Below are positions 9,126 through 19,277 of a stretch of 64,000 nt of DNA, one piece after another (the stretch's first letter is position 1; each line of letters opens with the position of its first letter). The translations under genes were made by a program, and so were the position numbers. This stretch comes from Paracoccaceae bacterium. GTDB taxonomy: Bacteria; Pseudomonadota; Alphaproteobacteria; Rhodobacterales; Rhodobacteraceae. The stretch is taken from positions 1 through 64,000 of the forward strand of contig JADGFD010000015.1 of the NCBI GenBank assembly GCA_016744015.1. Reading direction: 5' to 3'. Under the pieces are notes generated by a model. That model was not told the origin of the DNA and did not search any database. It saw only the letters and a program-made list of their open reading frames with translations.

Positions 9126-11369
9126 TTGAGTGTGGAATCTGTGGCTGAATTGCAACAAAATGGGGCGGAAACGATTTGGCAGCGGCTTGTGCACTGGCAA
9201 AATGGTCGCGAGGTTAAAACATATTTAACCCTATTTTTAGTGGTGGTTGGTCCTGTTTTGGCGCTCACAACCACTTTGCTACTCGGGGCTTTTAACGGCC
9301 CCGCCAACCCTCAGATTTTACGAATCGTTTTGCTGGCAGACGTGATTTACACGCTGATTCTGGCCACGTTTGTGGCGCGCCGCATTGTGCGGATAATCGC
9401 GGCACGCCGCTCGCGCTCGGCAGGGTCCAAGCTACACATGCGGCTTTCGACAGTGTTTAGCGTAATTGCACTTATTCCTACAGTTTTGGTGGCTGTTTTT
9501 GCCACGGTAACCCTGAATTTCGGGCTGGAAGGGTGGTTTTCCAGCCGGGTGCAGCAGGTGGTCGGGAACTCTCTGGCCGCGGCACAAGCCTATGAAGAGG
9601 AGCACCGCGCAACCCTGACGGGGGACGCGGAGTTTTTGGCGATTTTCATTGAGCGGCAAAGGCCGCGCTATAATTTTGTGGGCGCTGGTGAAATGCGAGA
9701 CGCGCTTTCACGCGGGCAGGATACCATGCAAAAAACGCTGGCCGAGGCCTTTGTGATTGATGGCGCCGCCGAGATCATTGCTCGTGGCACACGGAGCTAT
9801 TTATTTGATTTTGAATCTCCGAGCGCGGATGAGCTTTTCCGTGCTAAACGAGGCGAAACGGTGTTGATTGAGGATTGGGGGAATAGCGAATTCAGGGCTT
9901 TAATGCCGCTCGCGGGCTATTCTGATCGCTACTTATACGTGACCCGGGATGTTAACGGCGATATTTTGGACCTGCTGGACGAAACCAAAGCCACGGTTAC
10001 GCTTTACCAGCAGTTGGAATCTGACCGCGGGCGGCTGCTTTTTGAGTTTGCGCTGATTTATCTTGGCTTTGCAGTAGTTGTTATTTTGGCGGCTATGTGG
10101 CTGGGGCTGTGGTTTGCGGAAAAGCTCTCACGGCCTGTGGGGAGGCTTGCCAGTGCGGTGCAGCGCGTGGCTGGCGGCGATTTGAATGTGCGCGTGCGAG
10201 AGGAAAAAGGCGATGACGAGATCGCCATGCTCGGGCGGGTGTTTAACCGGATGACGCGCCAGCTCAGAACCCAGCGGGATACGCTGGTATCGGTGAACGA
10301 AGCCACAGAGCAGCAGCGGCGGCTTTTCGACTCAGTGCTTTCTTCGGTGACAGCCGGTGTGATCGGGCTTGATAAGGCTGGCACGGTTGAATTTATTAAT
10401 GCGGCATCCATGCGGATGCTGGATGTGGAAAACTGCGAGGGCAGGGCGCTTTCTCAGCTTACGCCAGAATTTAGTGCGCTTTTTGAAAGGCTGCTGGCGC
10501 GTGGGCAAGATGTGGTGCAAGGCGAGATACAGATCACCCGATTGGGTGTGACCGAAACCCTTCTGGTGCGCATGGCAACGCGACACGCGCAAGGGCGCAA
10601 GATTGATGGCTTTGTGGTGACATTTGACGATGTGAGCGATTTGGTTTCGGCCCAGCGGATGGCTGCTTGGGGCGATGTCGCGCGGCGCATTGCCCATGAA
10701 ATAAAAAATCCGCTCACACCAATTCAACTATCAGCAGAACGTTTGAAACGAAAATTTGGCCCCCAAGTGGAAGACCCCGAAACGCTTACGCAGCTCAGTG
10801 ATGTGATTGTCCGGCAAACCAATGACCTGCGCCGTATTGTCGACGAATTTTCGAAATTTGCGCGGATGCCCGCGCCCGAACCCAAGCCATTGAATATGAC
10901 AGAACTGGTGAGTGGGGCTGTGTTGCTGGCCCAAAGCGGACGGCCTGATTTGACTTTCACCAGCAAAATGCCGGATAAAGAAATTGAGATCATGGCCGAT
11001 GGAACCATGCTGAATCAGGCGCTAACGAACCTTCTCAAAAATGCTGGGGAAGCGATTGATAGCAATGGCAAAAAGGTTTCTGGAATCGTAAATACTATAT
11101 TGGAGATTGAAGGCAATGTATTGGTGCTGAAAATTCAGGACAATGGCATTGGCCTGCCAAGTGATAGAGCGCGCCTGTTTGAGCCTTATGTGACCCATAG
11201 GGATAATGGCACAGGGCTTGGGCTACCGATTGTTAAAAAAATTATTGAGGAACATGGCGGCACGCTTGAGCTGAAAACGGCGCCGGTATTTGCAGGGTTT
11301 GACCATGCCGGCGCAGAAGCACAAATACGACTGCCATTGATGCCGATAGCGAGGGAAATCCATGAGTGA
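9126..11369 (+). CDS. ntrY: Membrane sensor kinase NtrY
   Basis: NtrY, 747 residues, is the membrane kinase partner of NtrX. Hydrophobic segments lie at about 35-57, 63-85, 103-130 and 303-330, with a large periplasmic part between the last two. A HAMP domain, a PAS domain and the kinase core follow. The phosphoacceptor is in RRIAHEIKNPLTPIQ and the ATPase has NLLKNAGEA and GTGLGLPIV. The start appears to be TTG at 9126 without a strong ribosome-binding site. The family responds to nitrogen and redox state. It overlaps ntrX by 8 bases. Confidence 0.95.
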   Translation: MSVESVAELQQNGAETIWQRLVHWQNGREVKTYLTLFLVVVGPVLALTTTLLLGAFNGPANPQILRIVLLADVIYTLILATFVARRIVRIIAARRSRSAGSKLHMRLSTVFSVIALIPTVLVAVFATVTLNFGLEGWFSSRVQQVVGNSLAAAQAYEEEHRATLTGDAEFLAIFIERQRPRYNFVGAGEMRDALSRGQDTMQKTLAEAFVIDGAAEIIARGTRSYLFDFESPSADELFRAKRGETVLIEDWGNSEFRALMPLAGYSDRYLYVTRDVNGDILDLLDETKATVTLYQQLESDRGRLLFEFALIYLGFAVVVILAAMWLGLWFAEKLSRPVGRLASAVQRVAGGDLNVRVREEKGDDEIAMLGRVFNRMTRQLRTQRDTLVSVNEATEQQRRLFDSVLSSVTAGVIGLDKAGTVEFINAASMRMLDVENCEGRALSQLTPEFSALFERLLARGQDVVQGEIQITRLGVTETLLVRMATRHAQGRKIDGFVVTFDDVSDLVSAQRMAAWGDVARRIAHEIKNPLTPIQLSAERLKRKFGPQVEDPETLTQLSDVIVRQTNDLRRIVDEFSKFARMPAPEPKPLNMTELVSGAVLLAQSGRPDLTFTSKMPDKEIEIMADGTMLNQALTNLLKNAGEAIDSNGKKVSGIVNTILEIEGNVLVLKIQDNGIGLPSDRARLFEPYVTHRDNGTGLGLPIVKKIIEEHGGTLELKTAPVFAGFDHAGAEAQIRLPLMPIAREIHE

Positions 11370-12732
11370 TATTTTGGTCATTGATGACGAACAAGACATC
11401 CGTGAGTTGATTGGTGAAATTCTAAAGGATGAAGGCCACAACACGCGGCTTGCGCGCAACTCACAAACGGCGTTTGAGGAGATTAATAGCGCGGAGCCGG
11501 ACCTTATCATTCTGGATATCTGGCTAAAAGACAGCGAATTTGATGGCATAGATATTTTAAAAAAAACCAAGCGGGATAACCCCAATATTCCGGTTGTGAT
11601 CATTTCAGGGCATGGCAATATTGAAATCGCGGTGGCGGCGGTAAAACAAGGGGCCTACGATTTTATTGAAAAACCCTTTAATATTGATCAGTTGCTCGTA
11701 GTTGTTGGTCGCGCGCTTGAGGCGTCTGAGCTGCGGCGGGAAAACAAAAACCTGCGCAGCACTGAGCAAAACACCAGCGAAATGGTGGGGGAAAGCACGG
11801 CTTTTAAGGGGTTAAAAGCCCAGCTTGATAAGATCGCAAAAACCAATGCACGCCTGTTGTTAACGGGGCCTGCGGGGGCTGGCAAAGAAATTGCGGCCCG
11901 CTATGTGCATGCCAATTCACTGCGGGCGAACGGCCCTTTTGTGAGTGTAAATTCCGCTAGCATTGGGCCAAATCAGATGGAAGCTGTTCTTTTTGGCAGT
12001 GAAAAAGCTGGGCGCATTCAGCCCGGACTTTTGGAAAAAGCCCATGGTGGCGTGCTGTTTTTTGATGAAGTGGCCGACATGCCCTTGGAAACTCAATCCC
12101 GCATCTTGCGGGTGTTGGTAGAGCAGAGCTTTACCCGCGTTGGTGGGCATGACACGGTGCGCGTTGATATTCGGTTTATTTCTGCAACCACGCGAGATTT
12201 GCAAGCGGAGATTGATGCTAAAAGCTTCCGCATCGAACTGTTTCACCGCCTCAACGTGGTGCCTGTCGCGGTGCCGTCTCTGGCAGATCGTGCCGAAGAT
12301 ATCCCGCTATTGTCTGAGTATTTTGTGTGTGTTTTGAATGAACTACAAGGCTTGGCTAAACGTGAAATCTCACCAGAGGCCATGCAGCAATTGCAGACGA
12401 CAGATTGGCCTGGCAATATTCGACAGCTACGCAATACGTTGGAAAGACTTCTGATTTTGGGTGCGGAAACGGGCCCGATTTTGGCCAGTGAACTGCCGGT
12501 TATGGGGGCTTCCATAGAGGCCAGCGATTCAAGCGCAAAAATCTCGCCTGAAATGATGGCGCTTTCATTGCGCGAGGCCCGCTTGGCGTTTGAAATAGAT
12601 TTTCTCACCGCCCAAATCGCGCGTTTTAAAGGCAATATTTCACAAACGGCCAAATTTGTTGGCATGGAGCGCTCAGCCTTGCACCGTAAGCTCAAAACAC
12701 TGGGGATCGCGGGCCATTTAACCCAAGATTAG
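11362..12732 (+). CDS. ntrX: Response regulator NtrX, also without GAFTGA
   Basis: The 456 residues contain a receiver domain with Asp52, an AAA+ domain with Walker A GPAGAGKE and Walker B GGVLFFDEVADM, and a Fis-type HTH (GNISQTAKFVGMERSALHRK). As in the NtrC here, the sigma-54 contact loop is missing: after LFG the text is SEKAGRIQPGLLEKAHGG. It is therefore expected to act without sigma-54. It is the last gene of the ntr run; a 60-base gap leads to trkA. Confidence 0.95.
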   Translation: MSDILVIDDEQDIRELIGEILKDEGHNTRLARNSQTAFEEINSAEPDLIILDIWLKDSEFDGIDILKKTKRDNPNIPVVIISGHGNIEIAVAAVKQGAYDFIEKPFNIDQLLVVVGRALEASELRRENKNLRSTEQNTSEMVGESTAFKGLKAQLDKIAKTNARLLLTGPAGAGKEIAARYVHANSLRANGPFVSVNSASIGPNQMEAVLFGSEKAGRIQPGLLEKAHGGVLFFDEVADMPLETQSRILRVLVEQSFTRVGGHDTVRVDIRFISATTRDLQAEIDAKSFRIELFHRLNVVPVAVPSLADRAEDIPLLSEYFVCVLNELQGLAKREISPEAMQQLQTTDWPGNIRQLRNTLERLLILGAETGPILASELPVMGASIEASDSSAKISPEMMALSLREARLAFEIDFLTAQIARFKGNISQTAKFVGMERSALHRKLKTLGIAGHLTQD

Positions 12733-12792
12733 GTTTGACGACCGCCTGCAAGGCCGCGCATACTGGGGTTTGCGAAAATACGGGATTGACGG

Positions 12793-14169
12793 ATGAAAGT
12801 TATCATATGTGGAGCAGGGCAGGTTGGCTGGCAAATCGCCAGGCATTTGTCTCGTGAAAACAACGATGTAACAGTGATCGATAAGGATGAATCCCTTGTC
12901 AGGCGTATTTCTGAAGTGCTGGATGTAAGCGGTGTTACCGGCTTTGCTTCTTACCCCGATGTGCTGGAGCGGGCAGGGGCCAAAGACGCGGATATGATTG
13001 TTGCCGCCACCTTTGCGGATGAGGTGAACATGGTCACCTGCCAAGTGGCGCATTCGATGTTTGATATCCCGCGCAAAATTGCGCGCCTGCGCTCACAGTC
13101 TTATCTGGATGCTATTTACTCTGATCTTTATCGGCAAGACCACATGCCAATAGACGTGGTGATCTCACCCGAGCGCGAGGTGGCGAAAGCGGCCATGCGA
13201 CGGCTCGAAGTGCCTGCGGCTTTTGATACCGAGCGGTTTTTGGATGGCGGGGCGGATTTATTGGGCATTAGCCTTTCAGATGATTGCCCGGTGATTGATA
13301 CGCCGCTGCGTCAGCTCACGGAGCTGTTTTCAACCCTTAAGGCCGTGGTTGTAGGGGTGCAGCGCAACGAAAAAATGTTTGTGCCTGAGACAACTGACCA
13401 GCTTTTTCCGGGGGATCAGATTTATGTGATTTCAGCAAATTCTGACGTGCCGCGCACCTTGGAAATATTTGGCAAGACCCAAAAAAAGGGTGAACGGGCC
13501 ATTGTGATTGGCGGCGGCAATGTGGGCCTAGAGGTCGCGCAAAACCTTGAGAAGGGCGAAAGCCGGATGCGGGTGAAGCTGATCGAGCGAGATCGGAGCA
13601 TTGCGGAATCAGCCGCAGACGCTCTAGAGCGTACCATTGTGTTACACGGTGACGGACTAGATATGGAGCTTTTGGAAGAAGCCAATATCGAGAAAACCGA
13701 CGTGCTTTTAGCGGTGACCGATGATGATAAAACCAACCTGCTTTCCTGTGCCCGGGCCAAAGCCATGGGCTGCCCGCTGGTGATTGCGCTTGTGAATGAC
13801 CCAAGCCTAGCCAGCCTGATGGGGCCGCTCGGGATTGATGCCTTTATCAATCCGCGCACCACTACAGTTAGCTCCATTCTGCGCCACATCCGCCATGGCC
13901 GCATTCGGGCGGTTTATTCAGTGGGGGATGCCGAGGCGGAGGTGATTGAGGCGCAGGTGATGGGCACCTCCGCCATTGCCGGGAAAACCATCCGCGATGT
14001 TGACTGGCCGGAGGGCTCCAAGGTGGGCATGGTCGAGAAAAACGGGGTTTTGAATGTGCCGCGCGGCGATACCAAGCTGGAAGAGGGCGATACCTTGGTT
14101 GTGTTTGCCTTGGCCGCGGATGTTTCGCGGGTTGAGAAGCTGTTTCAGGTCTCTCTGGATTTCTTTTAG
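12793..14169 (+). CDS. trkA: Potassium uptake regulatory subunit TrkA
   Basis: TrkA is the cytoplasmic NAD-binding subunit gating the TrkH channel. The 458 residues hold two RCK units, each with a Rossmann motif: ICGAGQVGWQIA at residue 3 and VIGGGNVGLEVA near residue 237. Each is followed by a TrkA-C domain. The gene lies 3 bases from trkH, so the two are translated together. The ntrYX-trkAH-hfq-hflX order is a conserved alphaproteobacterial arrangement. Confidence 0.97.
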   Translation: MKVIICGAGQVGWQIARHLSRENNDVTVIDKDESLVRRISEVLDVSGVTGFASYPDVLERAGAKDADMIVAATFADEVNMVTCQVAHSMFDIPRKIARLRSQSYLDAIYSDLYRQDHMPIDVVISPEREVAKAAMRRLEVPAAFDTERFLDGGADLLGISLSDDCPVIDTPLRQLTELFSTLKAVVVGVQRNEKMFVPETTDQLFPGDQIYVISANSDVPRTLEIFGKTQKKGERAIVIGGGNVGLEVAQNLEKGESRMRVKLIERDRSIAESAADALERTIVLHGDGLDMELLEEANIEKTDVLLAVTDDDKTNLLSCARAKAMGCPLVIALVNDPSLASLMGPLGIDAFINPRTTTVSSILRHIRHGRIRAVYSVGDAEAEVIEAQVMGTSAIAGKTIRDVDWPEGSKVGMVEKNGVLNVPRGDTKLEEGDTLVVFALAADVSRVEKLFQVSLDFF

Positions 14170-14172
14170 CGC

Positions 14173-15669
14173 ATGAACATGCTGCGCCAATACCCGCTTT
14201 TTGTGCTGCTGATGATGATCGGCGGGCTGGCCATGCTGGTGCCAGCGGGCCACGCCGCAAAGCAGGCTGATTGGGCAACGGCGCGGGTATTTTTCCAGTA
14301 TAGCTTGCTGGTTTTGGCGTTTTCGGTGCTGATTGGCACAGCCATGATGAACCGGAAGGTGCGCAATGTTTCGCGCGCCAATCTTATTACGCTTATTTTG
14401 GCTTTTGCTTTGCTGCCTGCTTTTCTGGCCCTGCCGTATTCCGAAGTGTTACCTTATCTCAGCTTCAGGCGCGCCTATTTTGAAATGCTATCGAGCTTCA
14501 CCACCACAGGTGCAACCCTGTTTGATGACCCGTTTCGCATTTCGGAATCCTTACATTTGTGGCGCGGGCTTGTGGGCTGGCTTGGCGGGTTTTTTATGCT
14601 GGTGGCCGCCGCTTCCGTGCTGGCGCCGCTCAACATTGGCGGCTTTGAAATGCGCGAAACCATGGTAGCCGCGCGCGGGCCTGCGATGCGGGTTGAAAAT
14701 GATGTGCGTATTTTGCGCGCCGTGCGGCTTTTGCTGCCGCCGTATTTTCTTTTTACGGGGTTGCTGGCCTTGCTGCTGGTTTTCAGCGGTGAACGCGTTT
14801 TTATTGCTACAATCCACGCCATGAGCACCCTTTCCACCAGCGCTATCTCACCGGTTAGCGGCATGGATGGTGCCCGTGCCGGCTGGGCAGGGGAGATTCT
14901 GATTGCGGTTTTTTTGCTGTTTTCGGTGTCTTCCAAATTGATGACGCTTCAATTGCCACAAACCGTGCGGTCTCTCCCGAAAGACCCTGAGTTTCAGCTC
15001 ACTATGATTGTTGTTATTTTATTGCCTGTTTTCATGTTCGCCCGCCACTGGCTGGCGGCGATTGATGTATCGCAGGGCGGCGATATATTTGCCGGTCTGC
15101 GCGCCTATTGGGGCGGGGTTTTTACCAGTATTTCCTACCTCACCACAACCGGATTTGAGAGCCGCGAGTGGCATAACGCACAAAACTGGTCAGGGCTGAG
15201 CGCCACCGGAATTTTGCTCTTTGGCGTGGCGGTTATGGGCGGCGGCGTGGCCACCACGGCAGGTGGGGTAAAACTGCTGCGGATATATGCCCTTTATCGC
15301 CACGGTTTGCGCGAATTAGAGCATATGGTGAACCCAAGCTCGGTTGGGCGCTCGGGCACCTCAACCCGTCGCTTTAGGCGGCAAGGGGCGGAGCTGGCAT
15401 GGGTGTTTTTGATGCTGTTTTTAATGGCCATTACGGTTGTCGCCCTTGGGCTTGCCATGCTTGGTATTCAATTTGAAAACGCCTTTGCACTGGCCATTGC
15501 CAGCCTCACCAATACCGGCCCACTTTATATGGCATTGGGGGACCCAACGGCGCATTACGCCGCCTTGCCAGACCCGGCTCTGGGGATTATTTCCGTAGCG
15601 ATGGTGCTGGGTAGAGTGGAAGCTTTGGCCTTTATTGCCCTGCTAAACCCCGACTATTGGAGAAATTAA
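14173..15669 (+). CDS. trkH: Potassium transporter TrkH
   Basis: This 498-residue integral membrane protein is the K+-translocating subunit. All four pore-loop selectivity segments can be found: SSFTTTGAT, STLSTSAIS, SYLTTTGFES and ASLTNTGPLY. The second is the most diverged, which is common in TrkH/KtrB because one loop carries a degenerate glycine. About ten hydrophobic segments are present. It follows trkA directly. Confidence 0.96.
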   Translation: MNMLRQYPLFVLLMMIGGLAMLVPAGHAAKQADWATARVFFQYSLLVLAFSVLIGTAMMNRKVRNVSRANLITLILAFALLPAFLALPYSEVLPYLSFRRAYFEMLSSFTTTGATLFDDPFRISESLHLWRGLVGWLGGFFMLVAAASVLAPLNIGGFEMRETMVAARGPAMRVENDVRILRAVRLLLPPYFLFTGLLALLLVFSGERVFIATIHAMSTLSTSAISPVSGMDGARAGWAGEILIAVFLLFSVSSKLMTLQLPQTVRSLPKDPEFQLTMIVVILLPVFMFARHWLAAIDVSQGGDIFAGLRAYWGGVFTSISYLTTTGFESREWHNAQNWSGLSATGILLFGVAVMGGGVATTAGGVKLLRIYALYRHGLRELEHMVNPSSVGRSGTSTRRFRRQGAELAWVFLMLFLMAITVVALGLAMLGIQFENAFALAIASLTNTGPLYMALGDPTAHYAALPDPALGIISVAMVLGRVEALAFIALLNPDYWRN

Positions 15670-15784
15670 GCGCAATTCTGATAAAATTATCGGCATTTGC
15701 ACTGGATATTAACACTTTAAGCCCCCATACTTAAAACATAACCAACGACCCTGCGCAAAACAGGGCATTATAAAGGCTAAAAAA

Positions 15785-16024
15785 ATGGCTGGTGATAAGC
15801 AAAACCTGCAAGACGCGTTCCTCAATAACGTGCGTAAAGAGAAAAACCCCGTCACGGTGTTCTTGGTGAATGGCGTTAAACTTCAAGGGGTTATAACTTG
15901 GTTTGATAATTTCTGTGTGCTGCTGCGCCGCGATGGCGCCTCGCAACTGGTTTATAAGCACGCAATTTCCACAATTATGCCTTCGCAACCCGTGCATCTC
16001 TATGATTCCGAGGATAGCGCCTAA
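15785..16024 (+). CDS. hfq: RNA chaperone Hfq
   Basis: The 79-residue protein has the Sm1 motif [25 protein letters not shown] at its start (positions 7-31) and an Sm2 motif ending VYKHAISTI. Hfq hexamers bind U-rich small RNAs and A-rich mRNA tracts. The protein ends soon after the Sm core, without the long acidic tail of E. coli Hfq, as is usual in Rhodobacterales. A 115-base gap after trkH with a small hairpin (CCCTG/CAGGG at 15749-15765) may hold its own promoter. Its TAA directly abuts the hflX GTG. Confidence 0.97.
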   Translation: MAGDKQNLQDAFLNNVRKEKNPVTVFLVNGVKLQGVITWFDNFCVLLRRDGASQLVYKHAISTIMPSQPVHLYDSEDSA

Positions 16025-17302
16025 GTGTCAGAGCAACTCCGCGCCGCTGTAATTCACCCAAACCTGAAGGGCAGGGGGGAGCAGCGCCGCTTGCCTGAAA
16101 GCGCTTTGGCCGAGGCGGTGAGCCTTTCCGAAGCGCTGGATCTGGAAATCCGCGCCGCGCTTGTTGTGCCGATTGGCAAGCCAAACGCGGGGGAGCTTTT
16201 TGGCTCGGGCAAAGTTACGGAACTTGGGCAGCTATTTGAGGCCGAAGAGGTAGATTTGGTCATCGTTGATGGCCCACTTTCGCCGATTCAGCAGCGTAAC
16301 TTAGAAAAGCGCTGGCAAGTGAAAGTGTTGGATCGCACGGGCCTCATTTTGGAGATTTTCGGCGATAGGGCGGCCACACGTGAAGGTGTGCTACAGGTTG
16401 ACCTCGCTCATTTAACTTATCAAAAATCCCGACTTGTGCGCAGTTGGACACACCTTGAGCGCCAGCGCGGAGCCATGGGCACTGTTGGCGGCCCAGGGGA
16501 AACCCAGATTGAGAGCGACCGGCGCGCCATTTCTGATGCCATACAGCGGATAAAATCCCAGCTTGCAAAAGTTGTGAAAACCCGTGCCTTGCATAGGGCA
16601 GCGCGTAAAAAAATCCCCTATCCGATTGTGGCGCTTGTGGGCTATACCAATGCCGGTAAATCCAGTATTTTCAACCGAATGACGGGTGCAAGCGTGCTTG
16701 AGAAAGACATGCTTTTTGCGACCTTGGACCCAACAATGCGGGCTATTGAACTGCCAAACGGGCGCAAGGTTATCCTGTCAGACACGGTGGGGTTTATCTC
16801 AAGCCTACCTACGCAACTCGTGGCGGCATTCCGGGCCACGCTGGAAGAAGTGCTGGATGCTGACCTGATCTTGCATGTGCGCGATATTTCGCATGACGAC
16901 ACGGAGGCGCAAGCCGAAGATGTGCGGGAGATTTTGGCAGAACTGGGCGTAAAAGACGAACGCGCCGACGCCATGATTGAGGTTTGGAACAAATCCGATT
17001 TGCTGGATGACGAAATACGCGCAGGGCTTGAAACTTTAGCCGAACGTTCGCCCAACATATCGACGCTTTCAGCGCTTACCGGCATAGGTATGGAAACGCT
17101 CTTTGAAAAGATTGATGCCAGCCTCGCAGAGCCGATGACGGAAGACGATGTTTTGGTTGCATACGAAAACGGAAAAGCCCGCGCATGGCTATTTTCAAAC
17201 AACCTGGTTGCCCATGAAGAGCCCGGGGAAGACGGATACCAAATGCGAGTATTGTGGAATAAAAAGCAGAAAAGCCAATTTGGCAAGATGCAATCCGAAT
17301 AG
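16025..17302 (+). CDS. hflX: GTPase HflX
   Basis: HflX is a ribosome-binding GTPase that splits stalled 70S particles, especially after heat stress. The 425 residues show the N-terminal HflX domain with SGKVTELGQL and the GTPase motifs GYTNAGKSS (G1), DTVGFI (G3) and NKSD (G4). Translation starts at a GTG immediately after the hfq stop, with no intergenic base, so it depends on hfq translation or mRNA. Confidence 0.96.
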   Translation: MSEQLRAAVIHPNLKGRGEQRRLPESALAEAVSLSEALDLEIRAALVVPIGKPNAGELFGSGKVTELGQLFEAEEVDLVIVDGPLSPIQQRNLEKRWQVKVLDRTGLILEIFGDRAATREGVLQVDLAHLTYQKSRLVRSWTHLERQRGAMGTVGGPGETQIESDRRAISDAIQRIKSQLAKVVKTRALHRAARKKIPYPIVALVGYTNAGKSSIFNRMTGASVLEKDMLFATLDPTMRAIELPNGRKVILSDTVGFISSLPTQLVAAFRATLEEVLDADLILHVRDISHDDTEAQAEDVREILAELGVKDERADAMIEVWNKSDLLDDEIRAGLETLAERSPNISTLSALTGIGMETLFEKIDASLAEPMTEDDVLVAYENGKARAWLFSNNLVAHEEPGEDGYQMRVLWNKKQKSQFGKMQSE

Positions 17303-17352
17303 CGCATAATGGATATTATGTTACTATTTGTGTGCACTGTAACCAGTAAAAT

Positions 17353-18279
17353 ATGGACTTCTTGAATATGCATATGCCCACTGTTCTAATTGCAGGTGCG
17401 ACGGCTTCGGGGAAAACCGGCCTTGCGATCGAGATTGCTAAGCGCATTGATGGGGTCGTTATTAATGCCGATGCGTTGCAGGTTTACTCAAAATGGCGCG
17501 TGCTTACAGCACGGCCTACCGTTGAGGAGCTGACGCAAGCGCCTCACTATTTGTATGGACATGTTGATGAGCGCCGCGATTATTCGGTTGGAGCTTGGCT
17601 AAAAGAAGTTTCCGACATTTTGGAAAACACCGGGAAGCCTGCCGTCATAATTGGTGGCACGGGCTTGTATTTTAACGCGTTGCTAAATGGTCTTTCTGAA
17701 ATCCCGCCCATTCCACCGGATATTCGCGCTTTAGGCGATGCGCATCGCGTAGAAGACGGCGTAGGCTGGTTCCAAAAACAGCTTATAACGAGAGATGGGA
17801 CAACCTATGCCACGTTAGACCAAAACAATCCCGCGCGATTGCAGCGCGCTTGGGAGGTGTTGGAAGCTACGGGAAAGGGGCTCTCTTATTGGCATGCGCG
17901 CCCTACCCCTTCACTAGTTTCACTTGAAAAAACCATACCTATCCTATTGAACTGGCAGGTTAATGATCTGAATGCGCGGATAAATAGTCGATTTGATATC
18001 ATGATAAATTCTGGCGCCGTTGACGAATGTGAAGCCGCACATGCTGCTGGTTTCAAGGCAAAACTGCCTGCCAATCGTGCTATTGGAGCTAAAGAGATTA
18101 TTGATGCATTGGATGGCAGGATTACAATGCAAGATGCTGTAACTAAATCAAAAACCTTGACTCACCAATTCGCCAAGCGCCAACGCACATGGTTCCGTAG
18201 TAAAATGCGGGATTGGCGGCAGGTCGATATGTCTGACACCCCCGACCTTGACGCGCTCATTAAATCCATTCCCCTCTAA
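17353..18279 (+). CDS. miaA: tRNA dimethylallyltransferase
   Basis: MiaA adds the isopentenyl group to A37 of tRNAs reading UNN codons. Motifs are the P-loop GATASGKTG, NADALQVYSKWRVLTARPT and GGTGLYFNALLNGLSEIPP. Several in-frame ATGs lie near the start (17353, 17368, 17374) and none has a clear ribosome-binding site; the family usually begins close to PTVLIAGAT, so the true start may be 17374. About 308 residues fits the family. Confidence 0.94.
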   Translation: MDFLNMHMPTVLIAGATASGKTGLAIEIAKRIDGVVINADALQVYSKWRVLTARPTVEELTQAPHYLYGHVDERRDYSVGAWLKEVSDILENTGKPAVIIGGTGLYFNALLNGLSEIPPIPPDIRALGDAHRVEDGVGWFQKQLITRDGTTYATLDQNNPARLQRAWEVLEATGKGLSYWHARPTPSLVSLEKTIPILLNWQVNDLNARINSRFDIMINSGAVDECEAAHAAGFKAKLPANRAIGAKEIIDALDGRITMQDAVTKSKTLTHQFAKRQRTWFRSKMRDWRQVDMSDTPDLDALIKSIPL

Positions 18280-18385
18280 GGTATTGGATTCAAATCCTGA
18301 ATCCAAATAAATTTGTAGAAAAAGCTTGCATTCGATTCGCAAATGTTCGATTCTTGTTGAAAAAAGATCAAACGAGGCAGACATC

Positions 18386-19204
18386 GTGCGTAAACCAGTA
18401 GCAGATCCCGAGGTGCTCGGGAACCGGATCACCAGCCGTGCCCTTACGGGTGGTTCGCGTTTAAAGCGTGATGACGACCATCTTGGCATGGCGAGCAGCC
18501 ATCACCTAATATGGATCACCCGCGGCGGCGGGCGGGCGTTTATTGATAGCACCCAACAAGGGTTTGGCTCCAACATCGCCATGTTTATTCCGTCAGAAAC
18601 TCTGTTTCACCTAGAGCTATCGCCGGGCACCATTGGCTGGCAGGTTTGCATCCCTGATAAGCTGCGCGTGCCCCTGCCCACAGCCCCCCTGCTCACTTCG
18701 GTGCTTAAACCGCTTAACCAGCGCCAGCTTAGCAATGCCTTTTCTGCTGTGCAGGAGGAGTTTATGAATAAAGAAGAAATGCGTGGTACAGCGCTGATAT
18801 ATTCAGTGGGCCTGTTGGCGGTGCTTTTTAACCGGATCGATACCAGCAAGAACCGCAAAGACCTTGAAACCGACAGCGCCAAGCGCCGCCTGATGCGCCG
18901 CTTTATTTCCCGCCTCAATACGCGCTATGCGAGCCATGACACTGTGCGAGATTACGCAGCAAATCTCGGGGTTACCACCACGCATCTCACGCGGGTGTGC
19001 CGGGAAACCGCAGGGAAACCCGCCACCAAATTCATCCGTGAAAAAACCATGGAAGAGGCGCGGTATTTGCTTAAGGAAACCGATGCAAAAATTGGTGTGA
19101 TAGCCAAAGATCTTGGCTTCACCTCTGCGGCCTATTTTTCAAGGGTTTTCACCGAAACCTACGGACACTCCCCAAAAATATTCCGAAAAACATCTGCGCA
19201 CTAA
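18386..19204 (+). CDS. AraC-family transcriptional regulator
   Basis: The protein has an N-terminal cupin-like sensing half and a C-terminal double HTH (about 185-272) with the AraC signature near the end: IGVIAKDLGFTSAAYFSRVF followed by YGHSP. I choose the GTG at 18386, preceded by GAGG about 8 bases upstream, giving 272 residues; the frame is open further upstream but there is no ribosome-binding site. The effector and targets are unknown. The nearest candidate target is the secreted protein gene 73 bases downstream. Confidence 0.9.
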   Translation: MRKPVADPEVLGNRITSRALTGGSRLKRDDDHLGMASSHHLIWITRGGGRAFIDSTQQGFGSNIAMFIPSETLFHLELSPGTIGWQVCIPDKLRVPLPTAPLLTSVLKPLNQRQLSNAFSAVQEEFMNKEEMRGTALIYSVGLLAVLFNRIDTSKNRKDLETDSAKRRLMRRFISRLNTRYASHDTVRDYAANLGVTTTHLTRVCRETAGKPATKFIREKTMEEARYLLKETDAKIGVIAKDLGFTSAAYFSRVFTETYGHSPKIFRKTSAH

Positions 19205-19277
19205 GCGCCAGCGTTCTTGACCTGTGGTGCCTTTCAATGTTTAAATTGAGCATCAATTTATTAATGCAGAGGTCCAT

